Origin: Vibrio rumoiensis 1S-45
GTDB lineage: Bacteria; Pseudomonadota; Gammaproteobacteria; Enterobacterales; Vibrionaceae
Direction: 5' to 3'
NCBI RefSeq assembly: GCF_000286955.2
Contig: NZ_AJYK02000061.1
Coordinates: 26,785-90,784 of the forward strand
Length of the DNA stretch: 64,000 nucleotides
Made by a program: the position numbers and the translations under genes. Position 1 is the stretch's first letter. Each line of letters opens with the position of its first letter. The notes beneath the pieces are model-generated. The model saw only the letters and a program-made list of their open reading frames with translations, made no database searches and had not been told where the DNA came from. This document shows positions 8,860 to 18,307 of the stretch, in pieces.

Positions 8860-9345
8860 GTGGCTCATTCTTCGCTCAATCTTTCAAGGCGCCAACTTTT
8901 CACCCGTCGAAATACATCGGAGCATCCTTCTCTGCCTTGGGTAAAAGAATCCCAGTTCAGCGATTTATGTACTCAATGTGGCGAATGCATCAAGCAATGC
9001 CCAACGAAGATCATTCAACCATCCGATGGTGGCTTTCCTCGTGTCGATTTTCAACAAGGTGAATGCACCTTTTGTTATCAATGCGCAGAAGCTTGTCCAG
9101 AGCCTTTATTTCATCCAAAAACTGAAACTGCATGGCAAGCCAAAGCTCACATCAGTGATGCCTGCTTGGCCAAGCAGAATGTCGACTGTCGAAGCTGCGG
9201 TGACAGCTGCGAACCGTTTGCCATTAAGTTCAAATTGGCGATTGGAGCTGTAGCTCAACCACACATTGAACTACCAGATTGTACTGGATGTGGTGCTTGT
9301 GTGTCGGTTTGCCCGACCTCTGCCATAACCATCAAACACACTTAA
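8860..9345 (+). CDS. napF: Ferredoxin-type protein NapF
   Basis: Cytoplasmic iron-sulfur protein thought to help mature or supply electrons to NapA. It has 161 aa from a GTG start with AAGGA 7 nt upstream. Cysteine clusters CTQCGECIKQCP, CTFCYQCAEACP and CTGCGACVSVCP mark three [4Fe-4S] ferredoxin motifs, and a further CRSCGDSC lies between the second and third, as in other NapF proteins. The N-terminus has the NLSRRQLFTRR stretch typical of NapF. It is the first gene of napFDABC and is followed 14 bp later by napD. Confidence 0.93.
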   Translation: MAHSSLNLSRRQLFTRRNTSEHPSLPWVKESQFSDLCTQCGECIKQCPTKIIQPSDGGFPRVDFQQGECTFCYQCAEACPEPLFHPKTETAWQAKAHISDACLAKQNVDCRSCGDSCEPFAIKFKLAIGAVAQPHIELPDCTGCGACVSVCPTSAITIKHT

Positions 9346-9359
9346 CATAGAGAACACTA

Positions 9360-9638
9360 ATGTCACTTAACGAAGTTCATATTTCAAGTTTAGTCGTTCA
9401 TGTCGTTCCGCAATATTTAAACGCCACCAAACAAACCATTGAGTCGTTTGATGGCGCTGAAATTTATGGTGAAAGCGAAGATGGAAAACTCGTTGTGGTC
9501 ATTGAAACCCAAAATCAGGGCTACATTACCGACACCATTGATGCAATTAACCAGCTCGATCACGTATTAAGCACCGCTTTAGTTTTTCATCAAATCGAAA
9601 CTGATCTCGATGATGAAATAAGTACAACAGAAAAATAA
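9360..9638 (+). CDS. napD: NapA Tat-signal chaperone NapD
   Basis: Small cytoplasmic chaperone, 92 aa, that binds the Tat signal peptide of NapA and keeps it from export until the molybdenum cofactor is in place. The sequence starts with the NapD pattern EVHISSLVVHVVPQ and holds the GAEIYGESEDGKLVVVIE core and a DTIDAINQLDHVLSTALVFHQIE end. It sits between napF and napA in the operon. Confidence 0.93.
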   Translation: MSLNEVHISSLVVHVVPQYLNATKQTIESFDGAEIYGESEDGKLVVVIETQNQGYITDTIDAINQLDHVLSTALVFHQIETDLDDEISTTEK

Positions 9639-9688
9639 GGTACCCACGCATAGGGTATAACACTGGATTTGAAACCTGAGGGTGATGT

Positions 9689-12181
9689 ATGAAAATAACA
9701 AGACGCGCGTTTGTAAAAGCAAATGCAGCCGCTTCTGCCGCTGCGGTAGCAGGGATTAGCCTCCCAGCTTCTGCAACCAACCTGATTGTCAGCTCTGATG
9801 AAACAGCGATTAAATGGGACAAAGCCCCTTGCCGCTTTTGCGGTACAGGGTGTTCTGTTTTAGTCGGTACTCAAAAAGGCCGAGTAGTGGCGACTCAAGG
9901 TGATCCTGAAGCACCAGTAAACAAAGGCCTGAACTGCATTAAAGGCTATTTCTTATCAAAAATCATGTACGGTAAAGATCGTTTAAATACCCCTTTGCTG
10001 CGTATGAAAAACGGTCAATATGATAAAGATGGCGATTTTGCTCCTGTGTCTTGGGATCAAGCTTTCGATGTGATGGCTGAAAAATTCAAAAAAGCCCTAA
10101 AAGAAAAAGGCCCTACCAGTGTAGGAATGTTTGGTTCAGGCCAATGGACAGTCATGGAAGGCTACGCAGCTTCTAAGTTAATGAAAGCGGGTTTCCGTTC
10201 CAATAATATCGACCCTAACGCACGTCACTGTATGGCTTCTGCGGTAGTAGGCTTCATGCGTACTTTTGGTATCGATGAGCCAATGGGTTGTTATGATGAC
10301 TTCGAACACGCGGATTCTTTCGTGCTTTGGGGATCGAACATGGCTGAAATGCACCCTGTTCTTTGGACTCGTATCACTGACCGCCGTTTAAGTCACTCCC
10401 ATGTTAAAGTGAACGTTCTATCCACTTACTACCACCGTAGTTTTGAATTAGCAGACAAGGGCATGATTTTCCACCCTCAATCTGATCTGGCTATTGCTAA
10501 CTTTGTCGCAAACTACATTATCCAAAATGATGCTGTGAACTGGGATTTTGTTAATAAACATACCCACTTTAAGCAAGCTCAAACCGATATTGGTTACGGG
10601 CTTCGTGACGATAACCCACTTCAAATGAAAGCCAAGCACCCGAACTCAGGTGACATGACCAACATTTCATTTGAAGAATACAAAAAGTCAGTTGCACCTT
10701 ATACCGTTGAAAAAGCCGCTGAAATGTCAGGTGTATTACCTGAAGATCTGATTGCATTAGCCAAACAATACGCCGATCCAAAAACGAAAGTGATGTCGCT
10801 TTGGACTATGGGTATGAACCAACACACTCGTGGTGTTTGGATGCAAAGCTTGGTGTACAACCTGCACTTATTAACCGGTAAAATCTCAGAACCTGGTAAC
10901 AGCCCGTTCTCACTGACTGGTCAACCGTCAGCTTGTGGAACCGCGCGTGAAGTGGGTACATTCTCACACCGTTTACCGGCTGATTTAGTGGTAACCAACC
11001 CAGCTCACCGTAAAACGGCTGAAAAAATTTGGAAACTGCCTGAAGGAACTATTCCACCAAAACCAGGCTTCCATGCGGTACAACAAGATCGCATGCTGCA
11101 CGATGGCGTACTAAACGCTTACTGGGTCATGTGTAACAACAACATGCAAGCCGGTCCAAACATTAATACTGAACGTTTACCGGGTTACCGTAACCCTGAC
11201 AACTTCATTGTATGTTCAGACCCATACCCAACCGTTACCGCGCAAGCATCAGACCTCATTTTACCAACTGCAATGTGGGTAGAAAAAGAAGGCGCTTACG
11301 GTAACGCAGAACGTCGTACCCAAGCATGGTATCAGCAAGTGTCTCCTGTTGAAGGCGCTCGCTCTGACCTTTGGCAAATCATGGAATTCTCTAAACGCTT
11401 CAAAATTGAAGAAGTGTGGGATGAAGAATTGCTAGCAAAAGCTCCTGAGCTTCGTGGCAAAACCATGTACGACATTTTATTCCGCAACGGTAACGTGGAC
11501 AAATTCCCACTGACTGAAGCACAAGAATTAAACGATGATGCAAAATCTGCAGGCTTCTACGTACAAAAAGGTTTATTCGAAGAATACGCGACCTTTGGCC
11601 GTGGTCATGGACACGATTTAGCCCCATACGATGTTTACCACACGGTTCGTGGTCTACGTTGGCCAGTGGTAGATGGTAAAGAAACCTTATGGCGCTTTAA
11701 TCCAGAATATGACCCATACGCCAAACGTGAAGGTCGTGATTTCTATGGCCAATCCGATGGTAAAGCGTTGATCATCTCAGCACCTTACGAAGCGCCACCA
11801 GAAGTACCAAACGAAGAATACGATATGTGGTTATGTACTGGCCGTGTCCTTGAGCATTGGCATACTGGCACCATGACGCGTCGTGTTCCTGAGCTTTACA
11901 AAGCCGTACCTGATGCGCATTGCTACATTCACCCTGATGATGCGGAGTCTCGTAACCTACGCCGTGGCGATGAAGTACTCATTCAATCGCCTCGTGGTGA
12001 AGTTCGAGCTCGTGTTGAAACTCGTGGTCGTAACCGCCCGCCGCAAGGCTTGGTATTCGTACCGTTCTTTGATGCTCGCATCCTAGTTAACAAATTAATT
12101 TTGGATGCCACCGATCCGCTATCAAAACAGACTGACTATAAAAAATGTCCTGTGAAGATAACCAAGATCGCCAGTGTGTAA
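9689..12181 (+). CDS. napA: Periplasmic nitrate reductase catalytic subunit NapA
   Basis: Reduces nitrate to nitrite in the periplasm. It has 830 aa, the normal length. The N-terminus is a Tat signal (TRRAFVK and an alanine-rich core ending ASA). The [4Fe-4S] motif C-x2-C-x3-C begins at Cys48 (CRFCGTGC) with the fourth Cys in GLNCIKG; the molybdenum ligand Cys lies in [12 protein letters not shown] near residue 178. The MGD-binding domain at the C-terminus ([17 protein letters not shown]) is intact. A hairpin follows the gene before napB. Confidence 0.97.
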   Translation: MKITRRAFVKANAAASAAAVAGISLPASATNLIVSSDETAIKWDKAPCRFCGTGCSVLVGTQKGRVVATQGDPEAPVNKGLNCIKGYFLSKIMYGKDRLNTPLLRMKNGQYDKDGDFAPVSWDQAFDVMAEKFKKALKEKGPTSVGMFGSGQWTVMEGYAASKLMKAGFRSNNIDPNARHCMASAVVGFMRTFGIDEPMGCYDDFEHADSFVLWGSNMAEMHPVLWTRITDRRLSHSHVKVNVLSTYYHRSFELADKGMIFHPQSDLAIANFVANYIIQNDAVNWDFVNKHTHFKQAQTDIGYGLRDDNPLQMKAKHPNSGDMTNISFEEYKKSVAPYTVEKAAEMSGVLPEDLIALAKQYADPKTKVMSLWTMGMNQHTRGVWMQSLVYNLHLLTGKISEPGNSPFSLTGQPSACGTAREVGTFSHRLPADLVVTNPAHRKTAEKIWKLPEGTIPPKPGFHAVQQDRMLHDGVLNAYWVMCNNNMQAGPNINTERLPGYRNPDNFIVCSDPYPTVTAQASDLILPTAMWVEKEGAYGNAERRTQAWYQQVSPVEGARSDLWQIMEFSKRFKIEEVWDEELLAKAPELRGKTMYDILFRNGNVDKFPLTEAQELNDDAKSAGFYVQKGLFEEYATFGRGHGHDLAPYDVYHTVRGLRWPVVDGKETLWRFNPEYDPYAKREGRDFYGQSDGKALIISAPYEAPPEVPNEEYDMWLCTGRVLEHWHTGTMTRRVPELYKAVPDAHCYIHPDDAESRNLRRGDEVLIQSPRGEVRARVETRGRNRPPQGLVFVPFFDARILVNKLILDATDPLSKQTDYKKCPVKITKIASV

Positions 12182-12221
12182 ACCCATTTACTGAGTTTAC
12201 CAATTCAGCATTTAGACCGAA

Positions 12222-12255
12222 GGCTGCCTAAACCATGAAGGCAATATAGGCAGCC
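12222..12255 (+). other. Intercistronic hairpin napA-napB
   Basis: GGCTGCCTA (12222-12230) pairs with TAGGCAGCC (12247-12255), 9 bp, without a U-tract. It is probably an mRNA stability or processing stem rather than a terminator. Confidence 0.6.
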
Positions 12256-12276
12256 AACAAAGAATCGGAGAGTATT

Positions 12277-12762
12277 ATGAAAAAAATCATCATGGCATTG
12301 ATAGCAGCAAGTGCGCTGATCATCGGTGCAGCACAAGCAGAAGATGCAAGCGACGCTGTTACACCTGTCGCCACTAACCCAGGCGGAATTGGTGGTGTTG
12401 AATCTCTACGTGGTGCGAGTGAAATAGAATCCACTCGTCCTGCTGACGACTTTAAACGCTTCCCTAAAGATCACCAATTAGACAGCAACTATGTGTATCA
12501 ACCACCCTTGATCCCACATACGATTCGCAACTATGAAGTGTCTTTAAACGCGAATAAGTGCCTTGCTTGTCATAGCTGGAAAAATGCCAAAGAAATGGGC
12601 GCAACCAAAATCAGTGTAACTCACTATGTGAATCGCCAAGATGCCGTGTTGTCAGATGTATCGCCTCGTCGTTACTTCTGCTTGCAGTGTCACGTGCCGC
12701 AAGCTGATGCAAAACCTTTGGTTGATAATCAATTCCAAAGTGTTGATTCATTACAGAAATAA
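12277..12762 (+). CDS. napB: Periplasmic dihaem cytochrome NapB
   Basis: Electron-transfer subunit of periplasmic nitrate reductase, 161 aa. A Sec signal peptide (MKKIIMALIAASALI...AQA) is followed by two haem c sites, CLACH and CLQCH, and histidines in PPLIPHTI and VTHYVNR that fit the distal ligands. It takes electrons from NapC and passes them to NapA. The start has TCGGAGAG as ribosome site. Confidence 0.95.
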   Translation: MKKIIMALIAASALIIGAAQAEDASDAVTPVATNPGGIGGVESLRGASEIESTRPADDFKRFPKDHQLDSNYVYQPPLIPHTIRNYEVSLNANKCLACHSWKNAKEMGATKISVTHYVNRQDAVLSDVSPRRYFCLQCHVPQADAKPLVDNQFQSVDSLQK

Positions 12763-12769
12763 AACGCTA

Positions 12770-12798
12770 GGCTTAGGCGAATTTCCACTCCCTAAGCC
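12770..12798 (+). other. Intercistronic hairpin napB-napC
   Basis: GGCTTAGG (12770-12777) pairs with CCTAAGCC (12791-12798), 8 bp, with no U-tract; likely a stabilising or processing stem within the nap transcript. Confidence 0.55.
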
Positions 12799-12827
12799 AT
12801 TCAAAAAGTGAATTAAGAGTAAAATCT

Positions 12828-13403
12828 ATGAAAATATTAAAAAACTTTTGGAAGCGTTTATCGACCCCAAGTAAAGCCGCAGCAGGTGTAATCTTGTTCA
12901 TGGGCTTTATGGGTGGTTTACTCTTCTGGGGTGCATTCAACACCGGTATGGAAGCGACCAACACTGAAGAATTCTGTTCAGGATGCCATGCACCCATCGT
13001 AAAAGAGATCCGTGAAACCATTCACTACTCTAACCGTTCTGGTGTTCGTGCTATCTGTTCAGACTGTCACGTACCGCATCAATGGACCGACAAAATTGTT
13101 CGTAAGGTTCAGGCATCAAAAGAGTTGGTTTACAACTTCATTGGTACGATCGATACGGAAGAAAAATTCAAAGCACGCCGTGGGCATTTGGCACATCGTG
13201 AATGGCAACGAATGAAAGACAACGACTCAAAAGAGTGTCGTAACTGTCACCAATTCAACTATATGGATTTCTCAGAGCAAGGTCCACGTGCGGTTAAGCA
13301 GCATTCAACTGCATTGGCAGACGGCGACAAAACCTGTGTAGATTGTCATAAAGGGATTGCCCATAAACTGCCTGATATGAAAGATGTCGAAGGCTGGCAA
13401 TAA
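12828..13403 (+). CDS. napC: Membrane-anchored tetrahaem cytochrome NapC
   Basis: Quinol-oxidising cytochrome of the NapC/NirT family, 191 aa. One N-terminal membrane anchor (about residues 16-38) precedes four CxxCH sites: CSGCH, CSDCH, CRNCH and CVDCH. It moves electrons from the quinol pool to NapB-NapA. The operon has no napG or napH, so NapC is the only visible quinol route. Confidence 0.95.
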   Translation: MKILKNFWKRLSTPSKAAAGVILFMGFMGGLLFWGAFNTGMEATNTEEFCSGCHAPIVKEIRETIHYSNRSGVRAICSDCHVPHQWTDKIVRKVQASKELVYNFIGTIDTEEKFKARRGHLAHREWQRMKDNDSKECRNCHQFNYMDFSEQGPRAVKQHSTALADGDKTCVDCHKGIAHKLPDMKDVEGWQ

Positions 13404-13427
13404 GTCACCAGATAAGAAGGAAGAAGC

Positions 13428-13565
13428 ATGAGTACTTTAGAATACGTTATCTGGCATATCTTAGGCTATGCCGCCATACCAACCATTATTTTGGGTGGCT
13501 TTGTGGCCGTGGCAGTGATTTGTATTTGGCTTTTATCGCTGACTAAAGATAAGACGCTAGATTAA
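13428..13565 (+). CDS. 45-aa single-span membrane protein at the end of nap
   Basis: A short ORF begins with ATG at 13428 after AAGAAGGAAG and starts MSTLEYVIWHILGYAA. Residues about 8-36 form one strongly hydrophobic span, and a basic tail (LTKDKTLD) follows. It lies 24 bp after napC and before the operon terminator, so it is almost certainly the last gene of nap. It resembles the small conserved family known as TIGR02808, whose members I recall next to nap genes in Vibrio and relatives; that link is from memory. Function is unknown; a role in holding the NapC-quinol complex in the membrane would be a guess. Confidence 0.75.
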   Translation: MSTLEYVIWHILGYAAIPTIILGGFVAVAVICIWLLSLTKDKTLD

Positions 13566-13582
13566 CACTTAATTAAAATTAC

Positions 13583-13625
13583 AAAGAACCTCTCCGCTTT
13601 AAAAATATGCGAGAGGTTCTTTTTG
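13583..13625. terminator. Bidirectional terminator between nap and glutathione peroxidase genes
   Basis: AAAGAACCTCTC (13583-13594) pairs with GAGAGGTTCTTT around a short AT-rich loop; an additional GC pair extends the stem, and T- and A-rich flanks allow use from both convergent sides. Confidence 0.88.
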
Positions 13626-13654
13626 TATATATTCAAATTAATACAATTTATTTG

Positions 13655-14188
13655 TTACAGTAGCCCCTCAACATCACCCGACATCTCTTCCGGTAAAAAG
13701 GTCGGTGAAAAACGCTCCACTACTTCCCCATCTTGATTAATCAGAAACTTGGTAAAATTCCACTTCAACTCGCCATCTGGAAACACTTGTCCAATGGATG
13801 TCAGTTTCTCGACTAACCCTTGTGTTGCATCATTGCTTTTATCATCATGACGTTGCGATTTTAAAAACTTAAACAATGGATCAGCATCAACACCATTCAC
13901 TTCAATTTTGGCAAAATTAGTGAAACTCACCCCATAGTTAATTTGGCAAAAATCTATAATGCCTTCGTTATCTTCCGGTGATTGCTCTAAAAATTGATTG
14001 CATGGAAAGCCCAAAACTTCGAAACCTTTGTCTTGATAAGTTTGATACAGCTTTTCTAGTCCTTCCAATTGCGGGGTTAAACCACATTTGGTCGCAATAT
14101 TGACGATCAATAAAATCTTCCCTTTATATTGAGCCAGATCCACTTGCTCACCCGTGATTGATTGCACTTTAAAGTCATAAACATTCAT
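13655..14188 (-). CDS. Glutathione peroxidase (BtuE-like, Cys type)
   Basis: Thiol peroxidase of the glutathione peroxidase family, 177 aa from the ATG at 14188, which has AAAGGATG at a good distance; longer in-frame starts lack this. The catalytic Cys is in NIATKCGLTPQ (near residue 35), the second family motif is GFPCNQF and the catalytic Trp is in LKWNFTKFL. Cysteine takes the place of selenocysteine, as is usual in bacteria. Such enzymes commonly use thioredoxin and reduce lipid or alkyl hydroperoxides. It is convergent with nap and divergent from nirB. Confidence 0.9.
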   Translation of the reverse strand: MNVYDFKVQSITGEQVDLAQYKGKILLIVNIATKCGLTPQLEGLEKLYQTYQDKGFEVLGFPCNQFLEQSPEDNEGIIDFCQINYGVSFTNFAKIEVNGVDADPLFKFLKSQRHDDKSNDATQGLVEKLTSIGQVFPDGELKWNFTKFLINQDGEVVERFSPTFLPEEMSGDVEGLL

Positions 14189-14243
14189 TAAAATCATCCT
14201 TTTATTACGGTTATTGAGTTCCACATAAATTACTCTTTAGTAC

Positions 14244-14259
14244 TACCCCTTTAGGGTAA
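14244..14259 (+). promoter_or_regulatory. Imperfect NarP site upstream of nirB
   Basis: TACCCCT (14244-14250) is a full NarL/NarP heptamer; the facing half AGGGTAA lacks one G relative to the consensus AKRRGTA, so the pair is 7-2-6. It lies 14 bp before an FNR-like site in the nirB promoter region. Confidence 0.55.
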
Positions 14260-14272
14260 GACTGGAGTAAAA

Positions 14273-14286
14273 TTGATTTGCATCAG
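14273..14286 (+). promoter_or_regulatory. FNR-like site of the nirB promoter
   Basis: TTGAT-TTGC-ATCAG matches the FNR palindrome TTGAT-N4-ATCAA at nine of ten positions. A possible -10 (GATAAG, 14311-14316) is placed as expected for a class II FNR promoter centred near -41.5 with a start about 14321. Confidence 0.75.
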
Positions 14287-14349
14287 TATTCTTGATCACA
14301 GTTTAGCGATGATAAGCCTAGTTAATTTAATTTTATGGGCGAAATAAAT

Positions 14350-16953
14350 ATGAGTAAGATCAAACTCGTCATTATCGGTAACGGCATGGTTGGCCACCGC
14401 TTTATCGAAGACATTGTTGAAAAAGGTGATTTAAGCCAATACGACATCACTGCTTTCTGTGAAGAACCACGAATTGCCTATGACCGTGTTCATCTTTCTT
14501 CATATTTCTCTCACCATACTGCCGATGAATTATCTTTAGTTAAAGACGGTTTCTACCAAAAACACAACATCAATGTCTTAATTGGTGAACGCGCGATTAA
14601 TATTAGCCGTGAAAACAAAACCGTTTATTCAAGCTCTGGTCGTGAAGTGAAATACGACAAACTGGTTATGGCAACCGGTTCATACCCCTTTGTACCACCG
14701 ATTAAAGGCAATGAAAGCAAAGATTGCTTTGTTTATCGCACCATTGAAGATCTCAAAGCCATTGAAGCGACGGCGAAAAAAAGTAAAAGCGGTGCCGTCA
14801 TTGGTGGTGGTCTACTTGGCCTTGAGGCGGCTGGCGCTTTAAAAGCATTAGGCGTAGAAACGCACGTGATTGAATTTGCTCCAGTTCTCATGGCGGAACA
14901 ACTTGATCTACAAGGCGGCCTAAAGCTTCGTAATAAAATCGAGCGTATGGGCGTGAAAGTTCATACCAGTAAAAATACTCAAGAAATCATCCCTAAAGGT
15001 GAAACCGCACGTAACACCATGAAGTTCGCTGATGGTACTGATCTTGAAGTAGATTTCATCGTATTTTCTGCCGGTATTCGTCCGCAAGATCGTCTGTCTC
15101 GCCAATCAGAACTCGACATCGGCCCCCGCGGCGGCATCGCGATTAACGATAATTGCCAAACTTCCGATTCAGATATCTACGCCATTGGTGAATGTGCTTC
15201 TTGGAATGGTATCTTCTTCGGTCTTGTGGCTCCGGGTTATAAAATGGCTCAAGTCGCGGTTGATCATATTTTAGCAAGTGGTACTTCACAAGAAAGTACA
15301 AGCCAATTTACAGGCGCGGATATGAGCGCAAAACTAAAACTTCTTGGCGTAAAAGTGGGCAGTATTGGTGATGCCAATGGTCGCACGCCAAACTGTAAAA
15401 GCTTTGTGTATCAAAATGATGAAGACGATACTTATAAACGCTTAATTGTATCCGAAGATGGTAAAAAGCTACTGGGGGCTGTGCTCGTTGGCGACACCTC
15501 TGATTACGGCAATTTATTACAACTTCACCTTAATGATATGGATCTGCCAGAGCACCCTGACACTCTGATCCTACCGGCTCACGCAGGTGGCGAAAAACCA
15601 TCAATGGGCGCGGAGGCATTGCCAGATTCAGCAGTCATTTGCTCTTGTTTTGATGTGACCAAAGGCAAAATTGCCACCGCAGTTGCCGAAGGCCACACCA
15701 CACTAAGCGATATCAAAATGGTCACCAAAGCTGGTACAGGTTGTGGTGGCTGTGTTCCTATGATCACTCAAGTCTTAAACTCAGAATTGGCAAAAGCCGG
15801 TATTGAAGTGAAGAATCATATTTGTGAGCATTTTGAGTATTCTCGCCAAGAGTTATTTCACCTATGCCGCATTGAAGGCATTCGCTCATTCGATCAACTT
15901 CTTGAAAAACATGGCCACGGCTACGGCTGTGAGGTATGTAAGCCAACCGTAGGTTCAATCTTGGCTTCTTGCTGGGGCGACCATGTATTAAAACCACAAC
16001 ACGTTGGCTTACAAGATACTAACGATAACTTCCTCGGCAATATGCAAAAAGACGGTACTTACTCTGTCATTCCACGCATGGCAGGCGGTGAAGTTACCCC
16101 TCAAGCCTTAGCGGTTTTAGCTAATGTCGCAGCAGAATATAACTTGTACACCAAGATAACAGGCGCTCAACGCATCGGTTTATTTGGTGCACAAAAAGAT
16201 GATTTACCTGAAATTTGGAAAAAACTCATCGCAGCGGGCTATGAAACCGGTCAAGCCTATGCCAAAGCATTACGCATGGCGAAAACTTGCGTAGGCAGCA
16301 CTTGGTGTCGTTTTGGGGTTCAAGACAGTGTTGGCCTAGGTTCTTACCTAGAAAACCGTTACAAAGGCATTCGCACCCCTCATAAGATGAAATTCGGCGT
16401 ATCTGGTTGTACTCGAGAGTGTGCGGAAGCCCAAGGTAAAGATTTAGGCATCATCGCAACCGACGCAGGCTGGAATATGTATGTGGGTGGTAACGGCGGC
16501 ATGAAACCTCGTCATGGTGATTTGCTTGCCTCAGATTTAGACAAAGAAACGCTGATCAAATACATCGATCGCTTCATGATGTTCTACATTCGTACTGCCG
16601 ATAAACTACAACGTACTTCAGTCTGGTTAGAAAACCTAGAAGGTGGCGTCGATTACCTAAGAAAAGTGGTGGTTGATGACACATTAGGCATCAATGAACA
16701 GCTTGAAAAAGACGTACAAATCTTAGTAGACGGTTTCAGCTGTGAATGGACAGACACCATAAATGATGAGAGCCAATTAACTCGCTTTGCTCATTTCATT
16801 AACTCAGATCTACGTGATGACAATGTGGTGTTTACACCAGAGCGCGATCAACATCGCCCAGCAACATTCACAGAAAAATTCCCCCACTTAAAAGGGGACA
16901 TTCTACACACCGATTTAAGCGACAATAAAAAAATGCCAGTGGAGGAAGCGTAA
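14350..16953 (+). CDS. nirB: NADH-dependent nitrite reductase large subunit NirB
   Basis: Cytoplasmic enzyme that reduces nitrite to ammonium with NADH. The start at 14350 (MSKIKLVIIGNGMVGHRF) matches the usual NirB N-terminus; the ATG at 14335 adds five residues. Order: FAD/NAD domain with two dinucleotide folds (GNGMVG and AVIGGGLLGLEAAGA), a BFD-like [2Fe-2S] domain (CSCFDVTKG and GTGCGGCVP), then the siroheme/[4Fe-4S] reductase domain with CVGSTWCRFG and CTRECAEAQGKD. The length of 867 aa is normal. The stop overlaps the nirD start. Predicted FNR and NarP sites precede it. Confidence 0.97.
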   Translation: MSKIKLVIIGNGMVGHRFIEDIVEKGDLSQYDITAFCEEPRIAYDRVHLSSYFSHHTADELSLVKDGFYQKHNINVLIGERAINISRENKTVYSSSGREVKYDKLVMATGSYPFVPPIKGNESKDCFVYRTIEDLKAIEATAKKSKSGAVIGGGLLGLEAAGALKALGVETHVIEFAPVLMAEQLDLQGGLKLRNKIERMGVKVHTSKNTQEIIPKGETARNTMKFADGTDLEVDFIVFSAGIRPQDRLSRQSELDIGPRGGIAINDNCQTSDSDIYAIGECASWNGIFFGLVAPGYKMAQVAVDHILASGTSQESTSQFTGADMSAKLKLLGVKVGSIGDANGRTPNCKSFVYQNDEDDTYKRLIVSEDGKKLLGAVLVGDTSDYGNLLQLHLNDMDLPEHPDTLILPAHAGGEKPSMGAEALPDSAVICSCFDVTKGKIATAVAEGHTTLSDIKMVTKAGTGCGGCVPMITQVLNSELAKAGIEVKNHICEHFEYSRQELFHLCRIEGIRSFDQLLEKHGHGYGCEVCKPTVGSILASCWGDHVLKPQHVGLQDTNDNFLGNMQKDGTYSVIPRMAGGEVTPQALAVLANVAAEYNLYTKITGAQRIGLFGAQKDDLPEIWKKLIAAGYETGQAYAKALRMAKTCVGSTWCRFGVQDSVGLGSYLENRYKGIRTPHKMKFGVSGCTRECAEAQGKDLGIIATDAGWNMYVGGNGGMKPRHGDLLASDLDKETLIKYIDRFMMFYIRTADKLQRTSVWLENLEGGVDYLRKVVVDDTLGINEQLEKDVQILVDGFSCEWTDTINDESQLTRFAHFINSDLRDDNVVFTPERDQHRPATFTEKFPHLKGDILHTDLSDNKKMPVEEA

Positions 16954-17327
16954 TGACCACTCAAACGAAAAAATCACCAGCGAAAACCGCTTCAATAAAT
17001 AAAATTGAATGGACTAAAGTCTGCCAATTGAGTGACATTTCTCCAAAAACGGGGGTGTGCGCGTTAGTGAATGGTAAGCAAGTTGCGATTTTCCGCCCAC
17101 GTTTTGATGAACAATTATTTGCCATCAACAATATGGACCCATTTGCACAATCAAATGTGTTATCGCGCGGTATTATTTGTGAGCATGACGGTGAACTTTG
17201 GGTGGCAAGCCCACTGAAAAAACAACGTTTTAACCTAGAAACTGGCTTATGCATGGAAAATGAAACCATGAATATCGAGACTTATGAAATCAGAGCCAAC
17301 GGCTGTGAGATTGAGGTGAAGGCGTAA
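16953..17327 (+). CDS. nirD: Nitrite reductase small subunit NirD
   Basis: Small Rieske-like subunit of NADH-nitrite reductase, 124 aa. The ATG overlaps the last base of nirB (TAATG), the usual coupling. The fold of NirD is Rieske-like, but the cluster-binding Cys-His pairs are absent, as is normal for this subunit: the CEHDGEL segment is the only similar stretch. It starts with a basic, low-complexity leader of about 20 residues. Confidence 0.93.
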   Translation: MTTQTKKSPAKTASINKIEWTKVCQLSDISPKTGVCALVNGKQVAIFRPRFDEQLFAINNMDPFAQSNVLSRGIICEHDGELWVASPLKKQRFNLETGLCMENETMNIETYEIRANGCEIEVKA

Positions 17328-17354
17328 GGTACATATAAATTTTACCCTCAATGA

Positions 17355-17396
17355 GTCATTCCGTACCTGAACCTAGGCGAAGAGATACGGAATGAC
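17355..17396. repeat. REP-like hairpin after nirD (GTCATTCCG type)
   Basis: GTCATTCCGTA (17355-17365) is an exact inverted repeat of TACGGAATGAC (17386-17396), separated by 20 bp. This resembles the dispersed intergenic GTCATTCCG palindromes common in proteobacteria. Confidence 0.7.
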
Positions 17397-17407
17397 GATT
17401 TTCTAGT

Positions 17408-17455
17408 TTCAATATCCATAGCGATTCCCATGTTGAATCGCTATCAATATTCAAA
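17408..17455. repeat. Second inverted repeat between nirD and nirC
   Basis: ATAGCGATTC (17418-17427) pairs perfectly with GAATCGCTAT (17435-17444); pairing extends outward to about 21 bp with a few mismatches. There is no U-tract, so a stabilising or processing stem between nirBD and nirC is more likely than a terminator. Confidence 0.6.
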
Positions 17456-17478
17456 CTTTCATTTTATAGGTACTCATT

Positions 17479-18294
17479 ATGTATACAGACACCATTAAAA
17501 AGTGTTCTAACACCGCAGAACGTATCGTTAAGCTTGCTGACAATAATCCATTGGGGTTTTGGATCAGTTCAGCCATGGCAGGGGCTTATGTCGGTATCGG
17601 CATCATTTTAATTTTCACTTTTGGTAACCTTGTCGACCCTTCTATTCGCCCACTTGTGATGGGGGCAACCTTTGGTATTGCGTTAACCCTTGTGATCATT
17701 GCCGGTTCAGAGCTCTTTACGGGCCACACTATGTTCCTCGCTTTTGGCGCGATCACCGGTCAAATCACCTGGAAAGATAACTTACGCGTGCTACCACAAA
17801 CTTGGATGGGTAACTTACTCGGCTCCGTCTTTGTGGCTTACCTTTTCTTCCTAGCCGGTAGCGGTAATCTTCTTCCGGATGCTTCAAGCTTTCTACACAA
17901 AGCCGCATTAGGAAAAACGATGGCTCCAGCAAGTGTTTTATTCTTTAAAGGCATTTTGTGTAACTGGTTAGTGTGTTTGGCGATTTGGATGTGTCAACGT
18001 GTTGAAGGTACTGGCAAATTCATTGCTATCTGGTGGTGTTTATTGGCTTTTATCGGCGCAGGTTTTGAGCACTCCATCGCTAACATGACCATCTTTGCTT
18101 TGTCTTACTTTGGTCAGCATTCTGATGCCTTTACACTAGCGGGTATTGGTCATAACTTACTTTGGGTATCGCTGGGCAATATCGTATCAGGTGCGATCTT
18201 TATGGGCTTTGGTTACTGGTTTGCGACTCCAAAAGCAGAACGCCCTGTGTTTAAGAAAAAAGTGGCAGAAGAACGAAAAGAAGTAGAGGCGTAA
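17479..18294 (+). CDS. nirC: Formate/nitrite transporter family channel NirC
   Basis: Inner-membrane channel that admits nitrite for NirBD, 271 aa. It has six predicted spans with the FNT-type half-helix motifs SELFTGHTMF and GAGFEHSIANM, whose residues line the pore. The N-terminus is cytoplasmic and polar and the C-terminus ends in a Lys/Glu-rich tail. It follows nirBD by about 150 bp that hold two hairpins, and is followed by cobA, so one nitrite-assimilation transcript is likely. Confidence 0.92.
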   Translation: MYTDTIKKCSNTAERIVKLADNNPLGFWISSAMAGAYVGIGIILIFTFGNLVDPSIRPLVMGATFGIALTLVIIAGSELFTGHTMFLAFGAITGQITWKDNLRVLPQTWMGNLLGSVFVAYLFFLAGSGNLLPDASSFLHKAALGKTMAPASVLFFKGILCNWLVCLAIWMCQRVEGTGKFIAIWWCLLAFIGAGFEHSIANMTIFALSYFGQHSDAFTLAGIGHNLLWVSLGNIVSGAIFMGFGYWFATPKAERPVFKKKVAEERKEVEA

Positions 18295-18307
18295 TCGCTC
18301 AAACAAA

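Noticed and set aside
17341..17460. Rho-independent terminator after nirD
   Set aside because: Both hairpins lack a U-tract, so I list them as repeats or processing stems.
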